Both the position numbers and the translations under genes were made by a program. Positions 36,837-46,101 of a DNA stretch of 64,000 bases are shown here, piece by piece. Within the stretch, counting starts at the first letter, position 1, and the number at the start of each line of letters is the position of its first letter. The notes beneath the pieces are model-generated. The model was not told the DNA's origin, ran no database searches, and saw only the letters and a list, made by a program, of their open reading frames with translations. The DNA comes from Pantoea ananatis LMG 2665 (GTDB lineage: Bacteria; Pseudomonadota; Gammaproteobacteria; Enterobacterales; Enterobacteriaceae): NCBI RefSeq assembly GCF_000710035.2, contig NZ_JMJJ01000004.1:186001-250000 (forward strand), given 5' to 3'.

Positions 36837-36986
36837 TTACCTGTGTGGACCGCCGCCAGGCCCACCGCCGCCGCCAGGGCCCATATGTCCCGGGCCATCG
36901 CCTCCGGGGCCCCAGAATGGCCAGACACAACCCGAAAGGGCAGAAACACTTGCTAACGCGATAACGAACAGAATCACTTTTTTCAT
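36837..36986 (-). CDS. small Gly/Pro-rich lipoprotein, 49 residues
   Basis: The frame begins MKKVILFVIALASVSALSGC, a lipoprotein signal with lipobox LSGC (acylated Cys20). The mature part is only 29 residues, nearly all Gly, Pro, His and Trp (VWPFWGPGGDGPGHMGPGGG and so on). AGGAG-like bases (CAGGAGCCTGT) precede the ATG by about seven. A hairpin follows. Function unknown. It parallels the second small lipoprotein at 54483-54653, which is also Gly/Pro-rich. It is not part of the rhs operon: the gap to eagR contains the hairpin. Confidence 0.7.
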   Translation of the reverse strand: MKKVILFVIALASVSALSGCVWPFWGPGGDGPGHMGPGGGGGPGGGPHR

Positions 36987-37442
36987 ACAGGCTCCTGATT
37001 AACAGGAATGACTATATCAAGCCCTGCTTGTACAAGTGTGTGGCAGATGAAAAAGACCCGGCAGGATAGCGTAAAAGTTCCGTTAATCGGGGCGTTCAGC
37101 AGCGAAAACCGGTCGCAGCCCCATGTTCTGGCCTTGTCGCACGCGTTTAATCCTGAGAACACCTTTCCGAATATTCCCGCTTCCCTGATAAACGAACCAC
37201 GACAGTTATTCACGCAGGCAACATCGTTATGTCTGATAGCTGAAAATGAACATATGCAGATTACAGCGGCGCTGTTTTTGAGCGAATACGCTGGCTCCTT
37301 GCATCAGAACTGTGCAATACAACGCGGTTTTAGTCTCAGATCGGGTGCAGGCTGGCGTGGCGCTTACCCTTATCTCTGGCCTGTTAATTGCAGTGCTGAT
37401 GGGGTGAAGTCACCTTAAAACAATGCGAAAGGAGTTGGACGA

Positions 37443-39071
37443 ATGTCGGTAAGCCGTTTATATGTTGCCCGTATGGGGTTGTCTGTAATAATCACGGGGT
37501 TATCGTGCTCGACGGCGGCCTTTGGGGCAAACGTACCCAATGGTGTGACATTGGCTCCCGTGCAGGAGATCGTGCGGGGCAATGGAGCCGAGCCTGCTAC
37601 CCTGGATGTTGATAAAGCTGAAACCAACGATGCCTTTTCAGTTATTAACGACCTGTTTGAAGGGCTGGTGCGGACTGATCCAGAGGGCAAAGTCATACCG
37701 GGACTGGCTGCTTCGTGGGAAACGGCAGACAACAAAGTCTGGACCTTTCATCTTCGTCCTGACCTGACATGGTCAGACGGATCGCCGCTGACAGCTGAAG
37801 ATGTTGTCTTCAGTTGGCGTCGTCTGACCGATCCCAAAACGGCATCGCCTTATGCATCCTTTGCTAACTATGCGCATATCCTTAACGCTGATGCGGTGAC
37901 GGGCGGTAAAAGCCCGCCTGACAGCCTGGGCGTTAAAGCCTTAGACGCGCACACCGTGCAGGTTACTCTGGATCAGCCGGTGTCCTATTTTTTGCAGTTT
38001 GTTGCCCATCCTTCCCTGTTTCCGGTCAGCGAAAATAACGTTAAAAAGTTTGGTGAGGCCTGGACCCGGCCGGGCAACATGGTCAGCAGCGGTGCCTATA
38101 AACTGGATCAGTGGGTAGTTAATGAAAAAATCACGCTGAACCGTAACGATCGCTATTGGGATAACGCGCATACCCTAATTAATCGCGTAACGTTTTTACC
38201 GATTAATGATGTTTCTGCCGAGCTTAACCGCTACCTGGCCGGCGGCATTACCATTACGGACAGCATTCCCGCCATTGATTTCCCTCGAATGAAAAAAGAG
38301 CGGCCCAAAGAAGTACACAGCACCTCAATTTATAGCGTGTTCTATTTCCAGATAAATACGCACAAGGCACCCTTTACCGATGTCCGCGTGCGTCAGGCGC
38401 TGGACCTGGCGCTGGATAAAGGCATCATCGCCGATAAGGTTATCGGCATGGGACAGAAACCGGCTTATACCGTTGTGCCATTATCAATGGGGGACGTCAA
38501 ACTGTCTCCGCCTGACTGGGCTGGCTGGACGCAGGCGCAGCGCATCAAAAAAGCTCAGGCGTTACTCAGCGAAGCCGGTTTTTCAGCCAGCCATCCTCTG
38601 AGTTTTACCCTGCTCTACAACACCAATCAGGATAACCAACGTATCGCGATTGCCGCTGCTTCCATGTGGGGTAAAACGTTAGGTGCGAAGGTCACGCTGC
38701 AAAATCAGGAATGGAAAACCATGCTAGATACCATGCATCAGAGGCAATATGATCTGGTGCGCTACACCTGGATTGGTGACTACAGTGAGCCCTCTACTTT
38801 TTTAAATACCTTCCGCAGTGGCGACAGTCAGAATAGCTCAGGTTATGCCAGCACAGCGTTTGATGCGGCAGTAAAAGCCGCGGGAATGGATACCGATCCA
38901 AACGCCGTAACCCAGGATTACCAGAAAGCCAGCGACATTATTGCAAAAGATGCGCCGGTTATTCCGGTGTTTTATGGCGCGCTTAATCAGATGGTTAACC
39001 CAAAAGTCGGCGGTTATGCCCCATCGCATCTGCGGTTTTATTACACCAAGGACCTTTATCTTGTTAAATAA
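37443..39071 (+). CDS. OppA/MppA-like oligopeptide-binding protein
   Basis: A 542-residue periplasmic solute-binding protein of the SBP_bac_5 family that delivers peptides to an Opp-type ABC transporter. A signal peptide ends near TAAFGA (about residue 29). EPATLDVDKAETNDAFSVIN followed by DLFEGLVRTDPEGKVIPGLA is the family's opening, and LRPDLTWSDGSPLTAEDVVF, the signature region, follows. AAAGGAG lies seven bases before the ATG. No opp permease genes are adjacent, so it is an orphan binding protein that probably shares the chromosomal OppBCDF; extra copies of this type are frequent in enterics. Confidence 0.9.
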   Translation: MSVSRLYVARMGLSVIITGLSCSTAAFGANVPNGVTLAPVQEIVRGNGAEPATLDVDKAETNDAFSVINDLFEGLVRTDPEGKVIPGLAASWETADNKVWTFHLRPDLTWSDGSPLTAEDVVFSWRRLTDPKTASPYASFANYAHILNADAVTGGKSPPDSLGVKALDAHTVQVTLDQPVSYFLQFVAHPSLFPVSENNVKKFGEAWTRPGNMVSSGAYKLDQWVVNEKITLNRNDRYWDNAHTLINRVTFLPINDVSAELNRYLAGGITITDSIPAIDFPRMKKERPKEVHSTSIYSVFYFQINTHKAPFTDVRVRQALDLALDKGIIADKVIGMGQKPAYTVVPLSMGDVKLSPPDWAGWTQAQRIKKAQALLSEAGFSASHPLSFTLLYNTNQDNQRIAIAAASMWGKTLGAKVTLQNQEWKTMLDTMHQRQYDLVRYTWIGDYSEPSTFLNTFRSGDSQNSSGYASTAFDAAVKAAGMDTDPNAVTQDYQKASDIIAKDAPVIPVFYGALNQMVNPKVGGYAPSHLRFYYTKDLYLVK

Positions 39072-39120
39072 AACGCCCGGCGGTACGTTTCTGACGTAAC
39101 CGAACTGCTGAGTGCTGTTT

Positions 39121-39153
39121 GCTCGCTGGGGCCAGCTTTTGGCCCCAGCGAGC
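39121..39153 (+). terminator. strong hairpin after the oppA-like gene
   Basis: GCTCGCTGGGGCC and GGCCCCAGCGAGC form a perfect 13-bp stem with a seven-base loop, 49 bases beyond the stop. No T-run follows. Confidence 0.7.
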
Positions 39154-39433
39154 CTGGTGACATCCCCCGCCTTTTCTGTCAGCGTCGTAAAACGTCCTTT
39201 CATACGCAGTCAAAACTGTTCTCTGACACAGCAAACTCGAAAGATTGAAACTCGCTTGCAAAAGGTAACGACTGGAAATGTTCTTCTGTTTTAAAACGGC
39301 ACAAGGAAATGGGATGTTAAGCGCAGAGGGGAATCAGTTACCCGATTAGCCTTGAATTAACCGCACTCACAAAACATCTGTTACATGGCGCCTTGCCCGG
39401 TAATATCCATACGTCATTATTGAAGGTATAAAA

Positions 39434-40465
39434 ATGGAAAACCCATTTTTTAAGAAACAGATCGTTGAATCATCCGGCGCTGAGTGCGGTGAAACCCTGT
39501 CCCCGTTGGCACTGTTGCTTCGCCGGAACCTGGTTTCACTCGTTGTTGGGACAATAACCGTCATTTATTTCGTTCAAAGCCATCCGCTTCACGTGCGCCC
39601 GTCAGCCGCCAGGCAGGCCGCGCAGCCACAACCTGTGGCCTTCAGTGCGCCTGCAGGCGGCACAGTTAAGCAGGGGCAGAACAGCCAGGGCCAGCCCGCG
39701 CTGACCGCCGCTTCGCTTGAACTTGCCTCTGCCCAGACCCGGTTAGCTGCGGAAAAAATTCGGCTCGTCAGTGCGCAGTTGAAGCTTGAGCAGAGCAGTC
39801 TGCTGCAGGATATCGATCACACCCAGCAGCTTGCTCTGCAACAGGTCAGCGACAGCCGCTTCCAGCAGGCCATGCTGAATGGTCAACTTGAGCAACTGGC
39901 GGACCAGATTAAAATTGAATCGGCGCAAATGAGTATGGCTCAGAAGCTGGTCAACACCTGGCGACCGCTGTTAGCAAAGGGATACATCTCCACGCTTCAG
40001 TTTGAGCAGGAGCAATCGACGGTATGGGGCTATGAAAGCCAGTACCGTGCGCTGTTACAGCAACAGTATGGTGCCCGCCAGCAGTTAAACGTTTTGAACG
40101 ACCAACAGCTTCAAATACCGCTAGCCACATCTGTAAAGCTTAACGTCCTGCGTCGTCAGCTGGCGCAGGTGGATGAGAACCTGTCACAAAATGAAACTAT
40201 CCTGCAGCAGGCGCTCTATATGCCTTCTGACGGTTCAGTGAAATCTGTTATCGCGAAGGCTGACAACAGGATGACAGGGGAGCAATCGAGTCAGGCTGGT
40301 GAAGCCAGCAGTCAGCAAACCGCGACCACCAGATTGATATCCGATAAGCCAGTAGCCGGCATGCACAGAGACAACCCTGGCGGAGCGCATTTTCAGACCA
40401 TAAATGCCCAGTCTGCTAATTGCTTCAACAGTGGGCATCATTCGGTATCAGCGCATAATGTGTAA
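39434..40465 (+). CDS. HlyD/CvaA-like membrane-fusion protein with degenerate C-terminus
   Basis: 343 residues: MENPFFKKQIVESSG, then one membrane anchor (about residues 28-50) and a long alpha-helical coiled-coil hairpin (95-270, e.g. KIRLVSAQLKLEQSSLLQDI and LVNTWRPLLAKGYISTLQFE), as in adaptors of type I secretion and microcin export. After MPSDGSVKSVIAKA, which resembles the lipoyl-domain return strand, the remaining ~80 residues are Gln/Ser/Ala-rich and the beta-barrel domain is absent. No ABC exporter or peptidase partner is nearby. It could be a decayed adaptor, or a specialised short form. Confidence 0.65.
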   Translation: MENPFFKKQIVESSGAECGETLSPLALLLRRNLVSLVVGTITVIYFVQSHPLHVRPSAARQAAQPQPVAFSAPAGGTVKQGQNSQGQPALTAASLELASAQTRLAAEKIRLVSAQLKLEQSSLLQDIDHTQQLALQQVSDSRFQQAMLNGQLEQLADQIKIESAQMSMAQKLVNTWRPLLAKGYISTLQFEQEQSTVWGYESQYRALLQQQYGARQQLNVLNDQQLQIPLATSVKLNVLRRQLAQVDENLSQNETILQQALYMPSDGSVKSVIAKADNRMTGEQSSQAGEASSQQTATTRLISDKPVAGMHRDNPGGAHFQTINAQSANCFNSGHHSVSAHNV

Positions 40466-40567
40466 CCCATCAGGCTGGTGGCTGAAGCGTGAGGGGGGAG
40501 AGGTATTTACAACATCAACCGCAGCAGGATAGAGTCATTTCTCCTCTTCTTTCAGGCGAAGTGCAAA

Positions 40568-40837
40568 ATGCCAGATTACTGTTTCTATCAAAAAGGTCAG
40601 CACACCGTCGTGCTGGAAAGACATGATGCGGACGGTGGTTCTCAGTTAGAAGATAAGGGCTATAAAAAGCAATTCGAAGAGGTGAGTGCAACTGACAAGC
40701 ATCGGGCACTTAACCGGTTTGCTGATATTCGTCGAAGCAATCAAAAAGATCATCACGACTTCTTCTCGGGCGCGATCGCTATGCCACTGATGGGCGTGCT
40801 TACCGCCATTGCTGTTTTTCTGTTACGGAAAAAGTAG
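40568..40837 (+). CDS. tail-anchored hypothetical protein, 89 residues
   Basis: Not recognised. A charged soluble part (MPDYCFYQKGQHTVVLERHD ... RFADIRRSNQKDHHDFF) is followed by one C-terminal membrane segment (about residues 67-86, AMPLMGVLTAIAVFLL) and RKK, a tail-anchor layout. A perfect 20-bp palindrome follows the stop. Upstream AGGCGAA at 8 bases is a possible ribosome-binding site. Confidence 0.55.
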   Translation: MPDYCFYQKGQHTVVLERHDADGGSQLEDKGYKKQFEEVSATDKHRALNRFADIRRSNQKDHHDFFSGAIAMPLMGVLTAIAVFLLRKK

Positions 40838-40840
40838 CCC

Positions 40841-40860
40841 GCCTGCGGATATCCGCAGGC
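40841..40860. terminator. palindrome after the tail-anchored protein gene
   Basis: GCCTGCGGATATCCGCAGGC is a perfect 20-bp palindrome starting three bases after the stop at 40837. It can form a terminator-like stem but has no T-run. Confidence 0.55.
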
Positions 40861-41185
40861 GACGGGGCACAACGCCTGGTTAAAAAAGGCCAGGCTCAAA
40901 CCCGACAGCGATAAGAAACCAACCTGTTAATTATCTGCTTTGTGCCCATGATGGCTTCATAAAACGCATTCGGATGTCTTTTTTGCCTGTTCTGTATTAA
41001 AGCCAGCCCGCTGTCCTGATTTTCCATCGCTCCTGCTGCCTGATAACGGTCACAATCATGCTTTATGCTGTGGTTCGGCAGTCACAAAGAGCGTTCCTGA
41101 AGCACGTCATCATATCGCCTGGTTATCCCAGCTTAGAGAGTAATCGCCTCAGGAAAGCCATCTCGAGCGCGCGGGAGCCTGAATC

Positions 41186-41884
41186 ATGTCAGAAGTGCTG
41201 GAGCAGAAAGGATGGATAGAAAATGCCATCGGTGAAAAATTTAACGCCAAAGGTGAGGTACTGCCATTCAGAGGCAATACGCTGATTTGTCATCTCGAAC
41301 AGGACAGTGAAATCGTCCGTGTGACTGGCGAAATGGTTGATGCAATGAAAGCCGCAGGGCTGGGGCGGTGTTACGCATTTCTGCCGCAGTCAAGCTACCA
41401 TATGACGGTGTTTAACGGTGCCAATGACCGGGCACGGCACTATCCGGCCTGGCCACAAGACCTGAATCTTGATGCGTCGATGGAAGAGTGCGACCGGCTG
41501 TTCGCGGCGAAGCTGGCAAATTTCAGGCTCATGCCCTCGTTACCTTTGCAGATGCGCATTGGGGCTATTGCCTTAAAACGTGGCGTCTCGCTGTCGCTGG
41601 CGCCGTTGGACAGGGCGGAAGAGCGCAAAATACGGTCGCTCAGAGATGCGCTCAGCCGCACGCTTAACTGCAAACGAAATAATCATGATGTCTACGAATT
41701 TCATGTCAGTGTCTCTTATCTCATCAATAAACCGAACGATGAGGAGTTGCGCCTGCTGCAAATTTTAAGAGCCGGATATCTGGAAAAGCTGATGCGGGTT
41801 GCGCCGGTGATGACGCTGGGTGCGCCTGAGTTTTGTACCTTCAGGGATATGTCTCGGTATACGCCGTTGTTAAGGCTGGAATAG
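41186..41884 (+). CDS. DUF1868-like 2H phosphoesterase
   Basis: 232 residues with the paired H-x-T/S-x motifs of the 2H phosphoesterase superfamily: YHMTVF at about residue 72 and FHVSVSY at about 172. These form the two catalytic histidine sites. It resembles DUF1868 proteins, which are predicted cyclic phosphodiesterases or RNA-end-modifying enzymes, with no known substrate. No signal peptide, so cytoplasmic. A second 2H protein of similar length is encoded at 55103-55795. Confidence 0.8.
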   Translation: MSEVLEQKGWIENAIGEKFNAKGEVLPFRGNTLICHLEQDSEIVRVTGEMVDAMKAAGLGRCYAFLPQSSYHMTVFNGANDRARHYPAWPQDLNLDASMEECDRLFAAKLANFRLMPSLPLQMRIGAIALKRGVSLSLAPLDRAEERKIRSLRDALSRTLNCKRNNHDVYEFHVSVSYLINKPNDEELRLLQILRAGYLEKLMRVAPVMTLGAPEFCTFRDMSRYTPLLRLE

Positions 41885-42004
41885 CCAAAATTTCTGTTGC
41901 GTATTAACGGGCACACCTGAATGCCTCGTATTAACACGGAAATTGAAAAATTATAAATAAAAATTTTTAACTAGGGGGATTAAAACGAATGTATAAAAAT
42001 AATG

Positions 42005-42035
42005 CCGCGAACCGCCCTGGAAAGACGGTCCGCGG
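42005..42035 (-). terminator. terminator of the secreted-protein gene at 42042
   Basis: CCGCGAACCG and CGGTCCGCGG form a 10-bp stem with one mismatch. On the minus strand it is followed by CATTATTTTTATAC. It begins seven bases beyond the stop. Confidence 0.75.
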
Positions 42036-42041
42036 GATTCG

Positions 42042-42452
42042 TTAATTTGAAACTTTATCCGCTTGTATGGTCGCACTACCTGTATTATCAACGCAGTTGT
42101 CATCTGTCACAAATGCCATAAACGTTGCGGTTGTTGGGACGTTGACGGTAATAGGTGTACTACCAACAGTGGTCCCCCAGCGAGCATTGCCTAAACCGCC
42201 CTGTAAATAGACTGAACTAATTTGGCAGCCGTCGCTCAGCGAACCATTTGCACAACTCATGCTATTCGAAAGCAGGGACACAGTATAGGTGCCGGGTTGC
42301 AACTGAAACTGTAATGCAGTACCCGCCTGTACCCTGACGTTACTTAATGGTGGATAGATGCAATGATCTTTTGCATTGATTGTGAATGAAGCAGCCTGAC
42401 TACCAAAAGAAAATAGTGATAATAATAATAAGGTGTTAATTTGGGTTTTCAT
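42042..42452 (-). CDS. secreted hypothetical protein, 136 residues
   Basis: Starts MKTQINTLLLLSLFSFGSQA, a clear signal peptide cleaved before ASFTINAKDHC. The ~115-residue mature domain looks all-beta with four to five cysteines (HCIYPPL, MSCANG, DGCQIS, DNCVDN). The segments LQFQLQPGTYTVSL and ITVNVPTTATFMAFVTDDNC are arranged like small jelly-roll lectins of the LecA type; that fold suggestion is weak and untested. The gene is isolated and has its own terminator. Confidence 0.6.
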   Translation of the reverse strand: MKTQINTLLLLSLFSFGSQAASFTINAKDHCIYPPLSNVRVQAGTALQFQLQPGTYTVSLLSNSMSCANGSLSDGCQISSVYLQGGLGNARWGTTVGSTPITVNVPTTATFMAFVTDDNCVDNTGSATIQADKVSN

Positions 42453-42836
42453 TCAGAGTATCCTTGTTTCATATTCAGATAAATTTATGGAATCAGTGCT
42501 GCTTTCCATTCTCGGGAATGACTGTCGCTGAACTATTTTTAAGGTAAACATTTCTGTTACTCCCTTCCGATCGTCAGGGGGTAAGCGTTACTTTAAGGAT
42601 GTCTGACTGAAAATGTGAGTCACCATTGCTTACTCATCTTTCACCAGGATGAATACCTGATGTGACTTAACGTTGTTGCGATTGATGCACAAGAGTGAGG
42701 CGGTAGCACAGCGAAAACAGGAATAACGAAACGGGTAAAAGGGATGTCGTTCAACATCCAGGCCCCTTGAAATTTCTGTAACAGTTAAACAGGCTCAATA
42801 GCCTGTGTACCAAACCGCCTTGATTTAACATCAACC

Positions 42837-44258
42837 TTATTGGCAATGAAAATGCGTCCCAACCTGTAAATAGCGGGTAAAGGCTTCATGCAAAGCCTCT
42901 GCGCAGGATGCGTGGTTAAAGGCTACGTGATGCTCGAAGCCGTTACGGCAAATCCACGCCAGCAAGCGTTCCAGCTGCGGCACTTCAATGACCGCACGAC
43001 AGCCAACGGTATCTAGCGGATCGTTCACGGCGACGCCTTCACCCACATAGGCTTTAATTTCTCCCCTCAGATCGTCTGAGCTCAGTCGGAAGAAGGTGAT
43101 GTTGCCAGTTTTACTTCTGCCATGAACGGCACCGCAGGTATTTTCGTTGCCGACGCGATGACCAATAATATTGGCGGTGCCCATTGTGGCGTCCTCCAGA
43201 GAGGCTGTGGCAAAGTTGCCACAGTGAAACAGCACACATTTGTCTGGATCGTCGCCGTAGTTATTATTCCAGTCGGCAATGGAGGCCGGACTCAGGCTGC
43301 AACTGGCAAGGGCATACATGGATAATGCGCCCATCACATCGACTTCACAGGCGCAGGGCAGTAACTGACCGGACATCACGCTCATCACAGAGCACGCGTT
43401 AATACCGAGCGTTTCCTGCAATGAGGTCCAGCACTGGATGGCGGTGGCATCAATGTCTTCAGCTATAACCCATTCAGCGATGACCACGAACAACTTTGCC
43501 ATGAGGGTGATTTTATCTGAAGCCATCGTGCTGACATGCGCATTATCCAGCAGCAGGCGGCGCTTCTCATCGACACGAATATCGCTGTCGCCTAACCGTT
43601 TCATTCTGCTGAACACCTCTGATAAATCCAGGGTTTCCACGGCGATGCCCAGCCTTTCAAGTAATTTTTCACTGTAGCGAACGGTATTAAAACCAGCAGG
43701 ACGCGCACCAATTGCGCCCACTCGCGCGCCGCGCATGCTGCTGACCACCCGGCAAACCTGCTTAAACCGGCTTATATCCCGGGCAAAAGATTCACCCGCT
43801 AAGTCACTCACGTGCTGGGTGGTTAAGGTGAAGGGAATGTCATATTGACGCAGGTTATTACACAGGGAGATTTTGCCGCAAAAACTGTCTCGCCGACTGG
43901 CGAGATGCATCTTGTCCAGGCGGTCTGGCTGGGCCTGAATTAACACAGGAACATTAAGTCCGGAAAGACGTAATGCTTCTGAAACGGCTTTTTCATCGCC
44001 AAAATTGGGAAGCAATACCACCACGCCATGAATATCGTCACGACGAGCGCGTAACCATGCTGCACATATTTTGGCTTCTGCACGTGTTTCAACGCCACCG
44101 TAGCGGGTCTGGGTTTCATCGAGCATTACCGGATTGATATCGTGCTGAATAAACACCTCAATAATCTGCTCGCGCGCCTCATTGACGACGTATCCGGGGA
44201 AGAACCCCCGGTTAGCGATAATAACGGCCATGGTTAATTGATGTGGTATTCTTGACAT
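42837..44258 (-). CDS. L-fucose/L-arabinose isomerase-like enzyme
   Basis: A 473-residue cytoplasmic protein of the fucose/arabinose isomerase fold: an N-terminal Rossmann-like region (VVVLLPNFGDEKAVSEALRL), a middle domain (GARVGAIGARPAGFNTVRYS), and the C-terminal metal-binding half with LLPCACEVDVMGALSMYA, the conserved acidic site, and a late His in FEHHVAFNHASCAEAL. Members isomerise aldoses to ketoses; the family also includes sulfoquinovose isomerases. The ATG at 44258 has CGGAGA nine bases upstream. It is divergent from the transporter-hydrolase-regulator operon, so it probably acts on the sugar released by the hydrolase. Confidence 0.8.
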   Translation of the reverse strand: MSRIPHQLTMAVIIANRGFFPGYVVNEAREQIIEVFIQHDINPVMLDETQTRYGGVETRAEAKICAAWLRARRDDIHGVVVLLPNFGDEKAVSEALRLSGLNVPVLIQAQPDRLDKMHLASRRDSFCGKISLCNNLRQYDIPFTLTTQHVSDLAGESFARDISRFKQVCRVVSSMRGARVGAIGARPAGFNTVRYSEKLLERLGIAVETLDLSEVFSRMKRLGDSDIRVDEKRRLLLDNAHVSTMASDKITLMAKLFVVIAEWVIAEDIDATAIQCWTSLQETLGINACSVMSVMSGQLLPCACEVDVMGALSMYALASCSLSPASIADWNNNYGDDPDKCVLFHCGNFATASLEDATMGTANIIGHRVGNENTCGAVHGRSKTGNITFFRLSSDDLRGEIKAYVGEGVAVNDPLDTVGCRAVIEVPQLERLLAWICRNGFEHHVAFNHASCAEALHEAFTRYLQVGTHFHCQ

Positions 44259-44313
44259 GATTTTTCTCCGGTATGCATAGGATTATTATGGGTATTTTGA
44301 TGTTTTAAAATTT

Positions 44314-44330
44314 CATCATTGTTAATGATG
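44314..44330. promoter_or_regulatory. candidate operator palindrome in the divergent promoter region
   Basis: CATCATT-GTT-AATGATG is a perfect 7-bp inverted repeat with a three-base centre, 56 bases upstream of the isomerase start and in the shared intergenic region. Size and location suit a dimeric regulator such as the ROK protein encoded at 47490. Confidence 0.5.
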
Positions 44331-44593
44331 TTGTTTATTTCGTTCTGGCTTTTACAGATGGTGTGATCTGTGCAAACCATTCAAGTGGACGCTTTTCTTA
44401 TCGGGTGATTTTGATTTTATTAATTCATTCTCACATTATTCGTGATGCCTGTTTTTGTCTATTTTTGTTTTTTAAATGGATTCTATGCCGCAAATAAGGC
44501 GTGGTTTTTGGCAGTTACTCTTATCTTTGATAGCATTTTTAGTTGTTGGTGGTTAGAGATGTGAAGAGATGTTTTATCGAGGTGCGTTAATTA

Positions 44594-44611
44594 ATCAACT
44601 TAAATATTGAT
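44594..44611. promoter_or_regulatory. second inverted repeat near the transporter promoter
   Basis: ATCAA-N8-TTGAT lies ~125 bases upstream of the transporter start in a very AT-rich segment. The half-site resembles the CATCA of the repeat at 44314, but the spacing differs. The whole 44259-44736 intergenic region (478 bases) is AT-rich and otherwise featureless. Confidence 0.3.
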
Positions 44612-44736
44612 GTATTTTTGAAGGTGTAATTTGTTTTTTTATTGAACTAAGTTCACAAAAGAAACTTAATGCAGTTTGTTTCTGTTCCCTGTTTTTATAT
44701 GGTTGGCGTCCTTTATTAATGCGGGAGGATGCTGGA

Positions 44737-46086
44737 ATGGAATTACATAAACCATTAAAAGTGAGTTTTCGCGAAAAATTTTGTTACGGGCTTGGGGATA
44801 CCTCAGCCAATATCTTCATGGGCATGACCATGATGTTTTTGTCGATATATTACACCGATGTATTCAAGCTCAGCCCTGCAGTAATGGGAACCTTATTTCT
44901 GATTACGCGCTTAATTGATGCGATAAGCGATCCATTAATCGGCGTGGTGGCCGATCGCACGCGTTCTCGACATGGCCGTTACCGCCCCTGGCTATTATGG
45001 TTCGCTGTGCCTTATGGGCTTAGCTGCGCCGCCGTTTTCCTTTCACCCGAGTTGGGTGAAACCGGACGGATCATTTATGCCTACACCACCTATATCATGC
45101 TGGTTATGGCGTTCAGCCTGGTGGCGGTGCCCTATGTCTCTCTGCTGGGAGCCATTTCAGCAGACAGTGACGAGAGGATACAGATAAACACGATTCGCTT
45201 TCCGTTAGCCAAGGTCTCTTACTTAATTTGTTCTTTACTGGTCCCCATGTTGATTGCGCTTTTTGATAATGAGGTGATGGGTTATCGGGTTGTGATGTGC
45301 GGTATTGGCCTGCTCTCAACGCTATTGGTTTTAATTTGCTATTACAATACTCAGGAACGCGTTTCAGCGGGGGATGTACAGACGCTCAGCGTCGGCAACC
45401 AGATACGGCTGATGTTGAAAAACGATCAGGCTTTAATCATTTTTGCTGCACAGCTGGTGGTGATGATTATGAATACGCTTAAGTTTGGTGCGGCGGCGTA
45501 TTTTGTAAAATATGTGCTTAACTTGCCTGTTTCATTTCTGAGTGTTTTGCTTACCGCAGGTTCAATTGCCGGAATTATCGCCCCCTTGATTACCGGATAT
45601 GTCCTTAAAACCGGACGGGTAAAACGGATTCCATTACTGATCTGGAGTCAGATCGCGGGGGGACTTATTACGTTAATCATTGGTTTTACCTCTGCCGAAG
45701 CCGTCTGGGTACATGCGGGGCTGTTTGTCACGGCGACACTGGTTGTTGAACTTATCGCCGTAATTATTTGGGCAACCGTCGCGGATGTGGCTGACTACGG
45801 CTTTTATAAATATGGCGTCCGAATAAACGGCATGATTGGCGGCGGCATGTTGTTTGCCACAAAAGCCGGAATGGCGATCGGTGGGGCAATTATTGGTTAT
45901 GTCTTAGCATGGTACGGATATAACCCCGATTTCATGACCACGGCTTCAGAAAATCAACTTTCTGCGTTTAACCTCCTTTATGTCTGGCTCCCCGCATCCT
46001 GCATGTTTATCACCGCCGGAATATTTTCACGTTACAAACTGGATGAAAAAACCTGCCAGTCATTTATCAATGAAAAAGCGTTCTGA
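44737..46086 (+). CDS. GPH-family (MelB/YicJ-like) glycoside:cation symporter
   Basis: A 449-residue, 12-segment permease starting MELHKPLKVSFREKFCYGLG; GGGAGG seven bases upstream supports this ATG over one six codons earlier. FREKFCYGLGDTSANIFMGM and RLIDAISDPLIGVVADRTRS followed by RHGRYRPWLLW are GPH signatures (the D-x-x-x-D of the cation site). Members import oligosaccharides, glycosides or uronides with H+ or Na+. The hydrolase starts 15 bases downstream, so the two are co-transcribed. It probably imports the intact substrate of that cytoplasmic hydrolase. Confidence 0.9.
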   Translation: MELHKPLKVSFREKFCYGLGDTSANIFMGMTMMFLSIYYTDVFKLSPAVMGTLFLITRLIDAISDPLIGVVADRTRSRHGRYRPWLLWFAVPYGLSCAAVFLSPELGETGRIIYAYTTYIMLVMAFSLVAVPYVSLLGAISADSDERIQINTIRFPLAKVSYLICSLLVPMLIALFDNEVMGYRVVMCGIGLLSTLLVLICYYNTQERVSAGDVQTLSVGNQIRLMLKNDQALIIFAAQLVVMIMNTLKFGAAAYFVKYVLNLPVSFLSVLLTAGSIAGIIAPLITGYVLKTGRVKRIPLLIWSQIAGGLITLIIGFTSAEAVWVHAGLFVTATLVVELIAVIIWATVADVADYGFYKYGVRINGMIGGGMLFATKAGMAIGGAIIGYVLAWYGYNPDFMTTASENQLSAFNLLYVWLPASCMFITAGIFSRYKLDEKTCQSFINEKAF

Positions 46087-46101
46087 TATCAGGAGTGGTA
46101 G

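Noticed and set aside
37008..37418. A 136-codon frame upstream of the oppA-like gene
   Set aside because: No ribosome-binding site, unusual residue composition, no motif; it overlaps the upstream region of the lipoprotein gene. I treat 36990-37440 as promoter region.
42042..42452. LecA (PA-IL) lectin assignment for the secreted protein
   Set aside because: Only a vague strand pattern and an NTGSA-like tail support it; calcium and sugar ligands could not be matched, so the gene is left as hypothetical.
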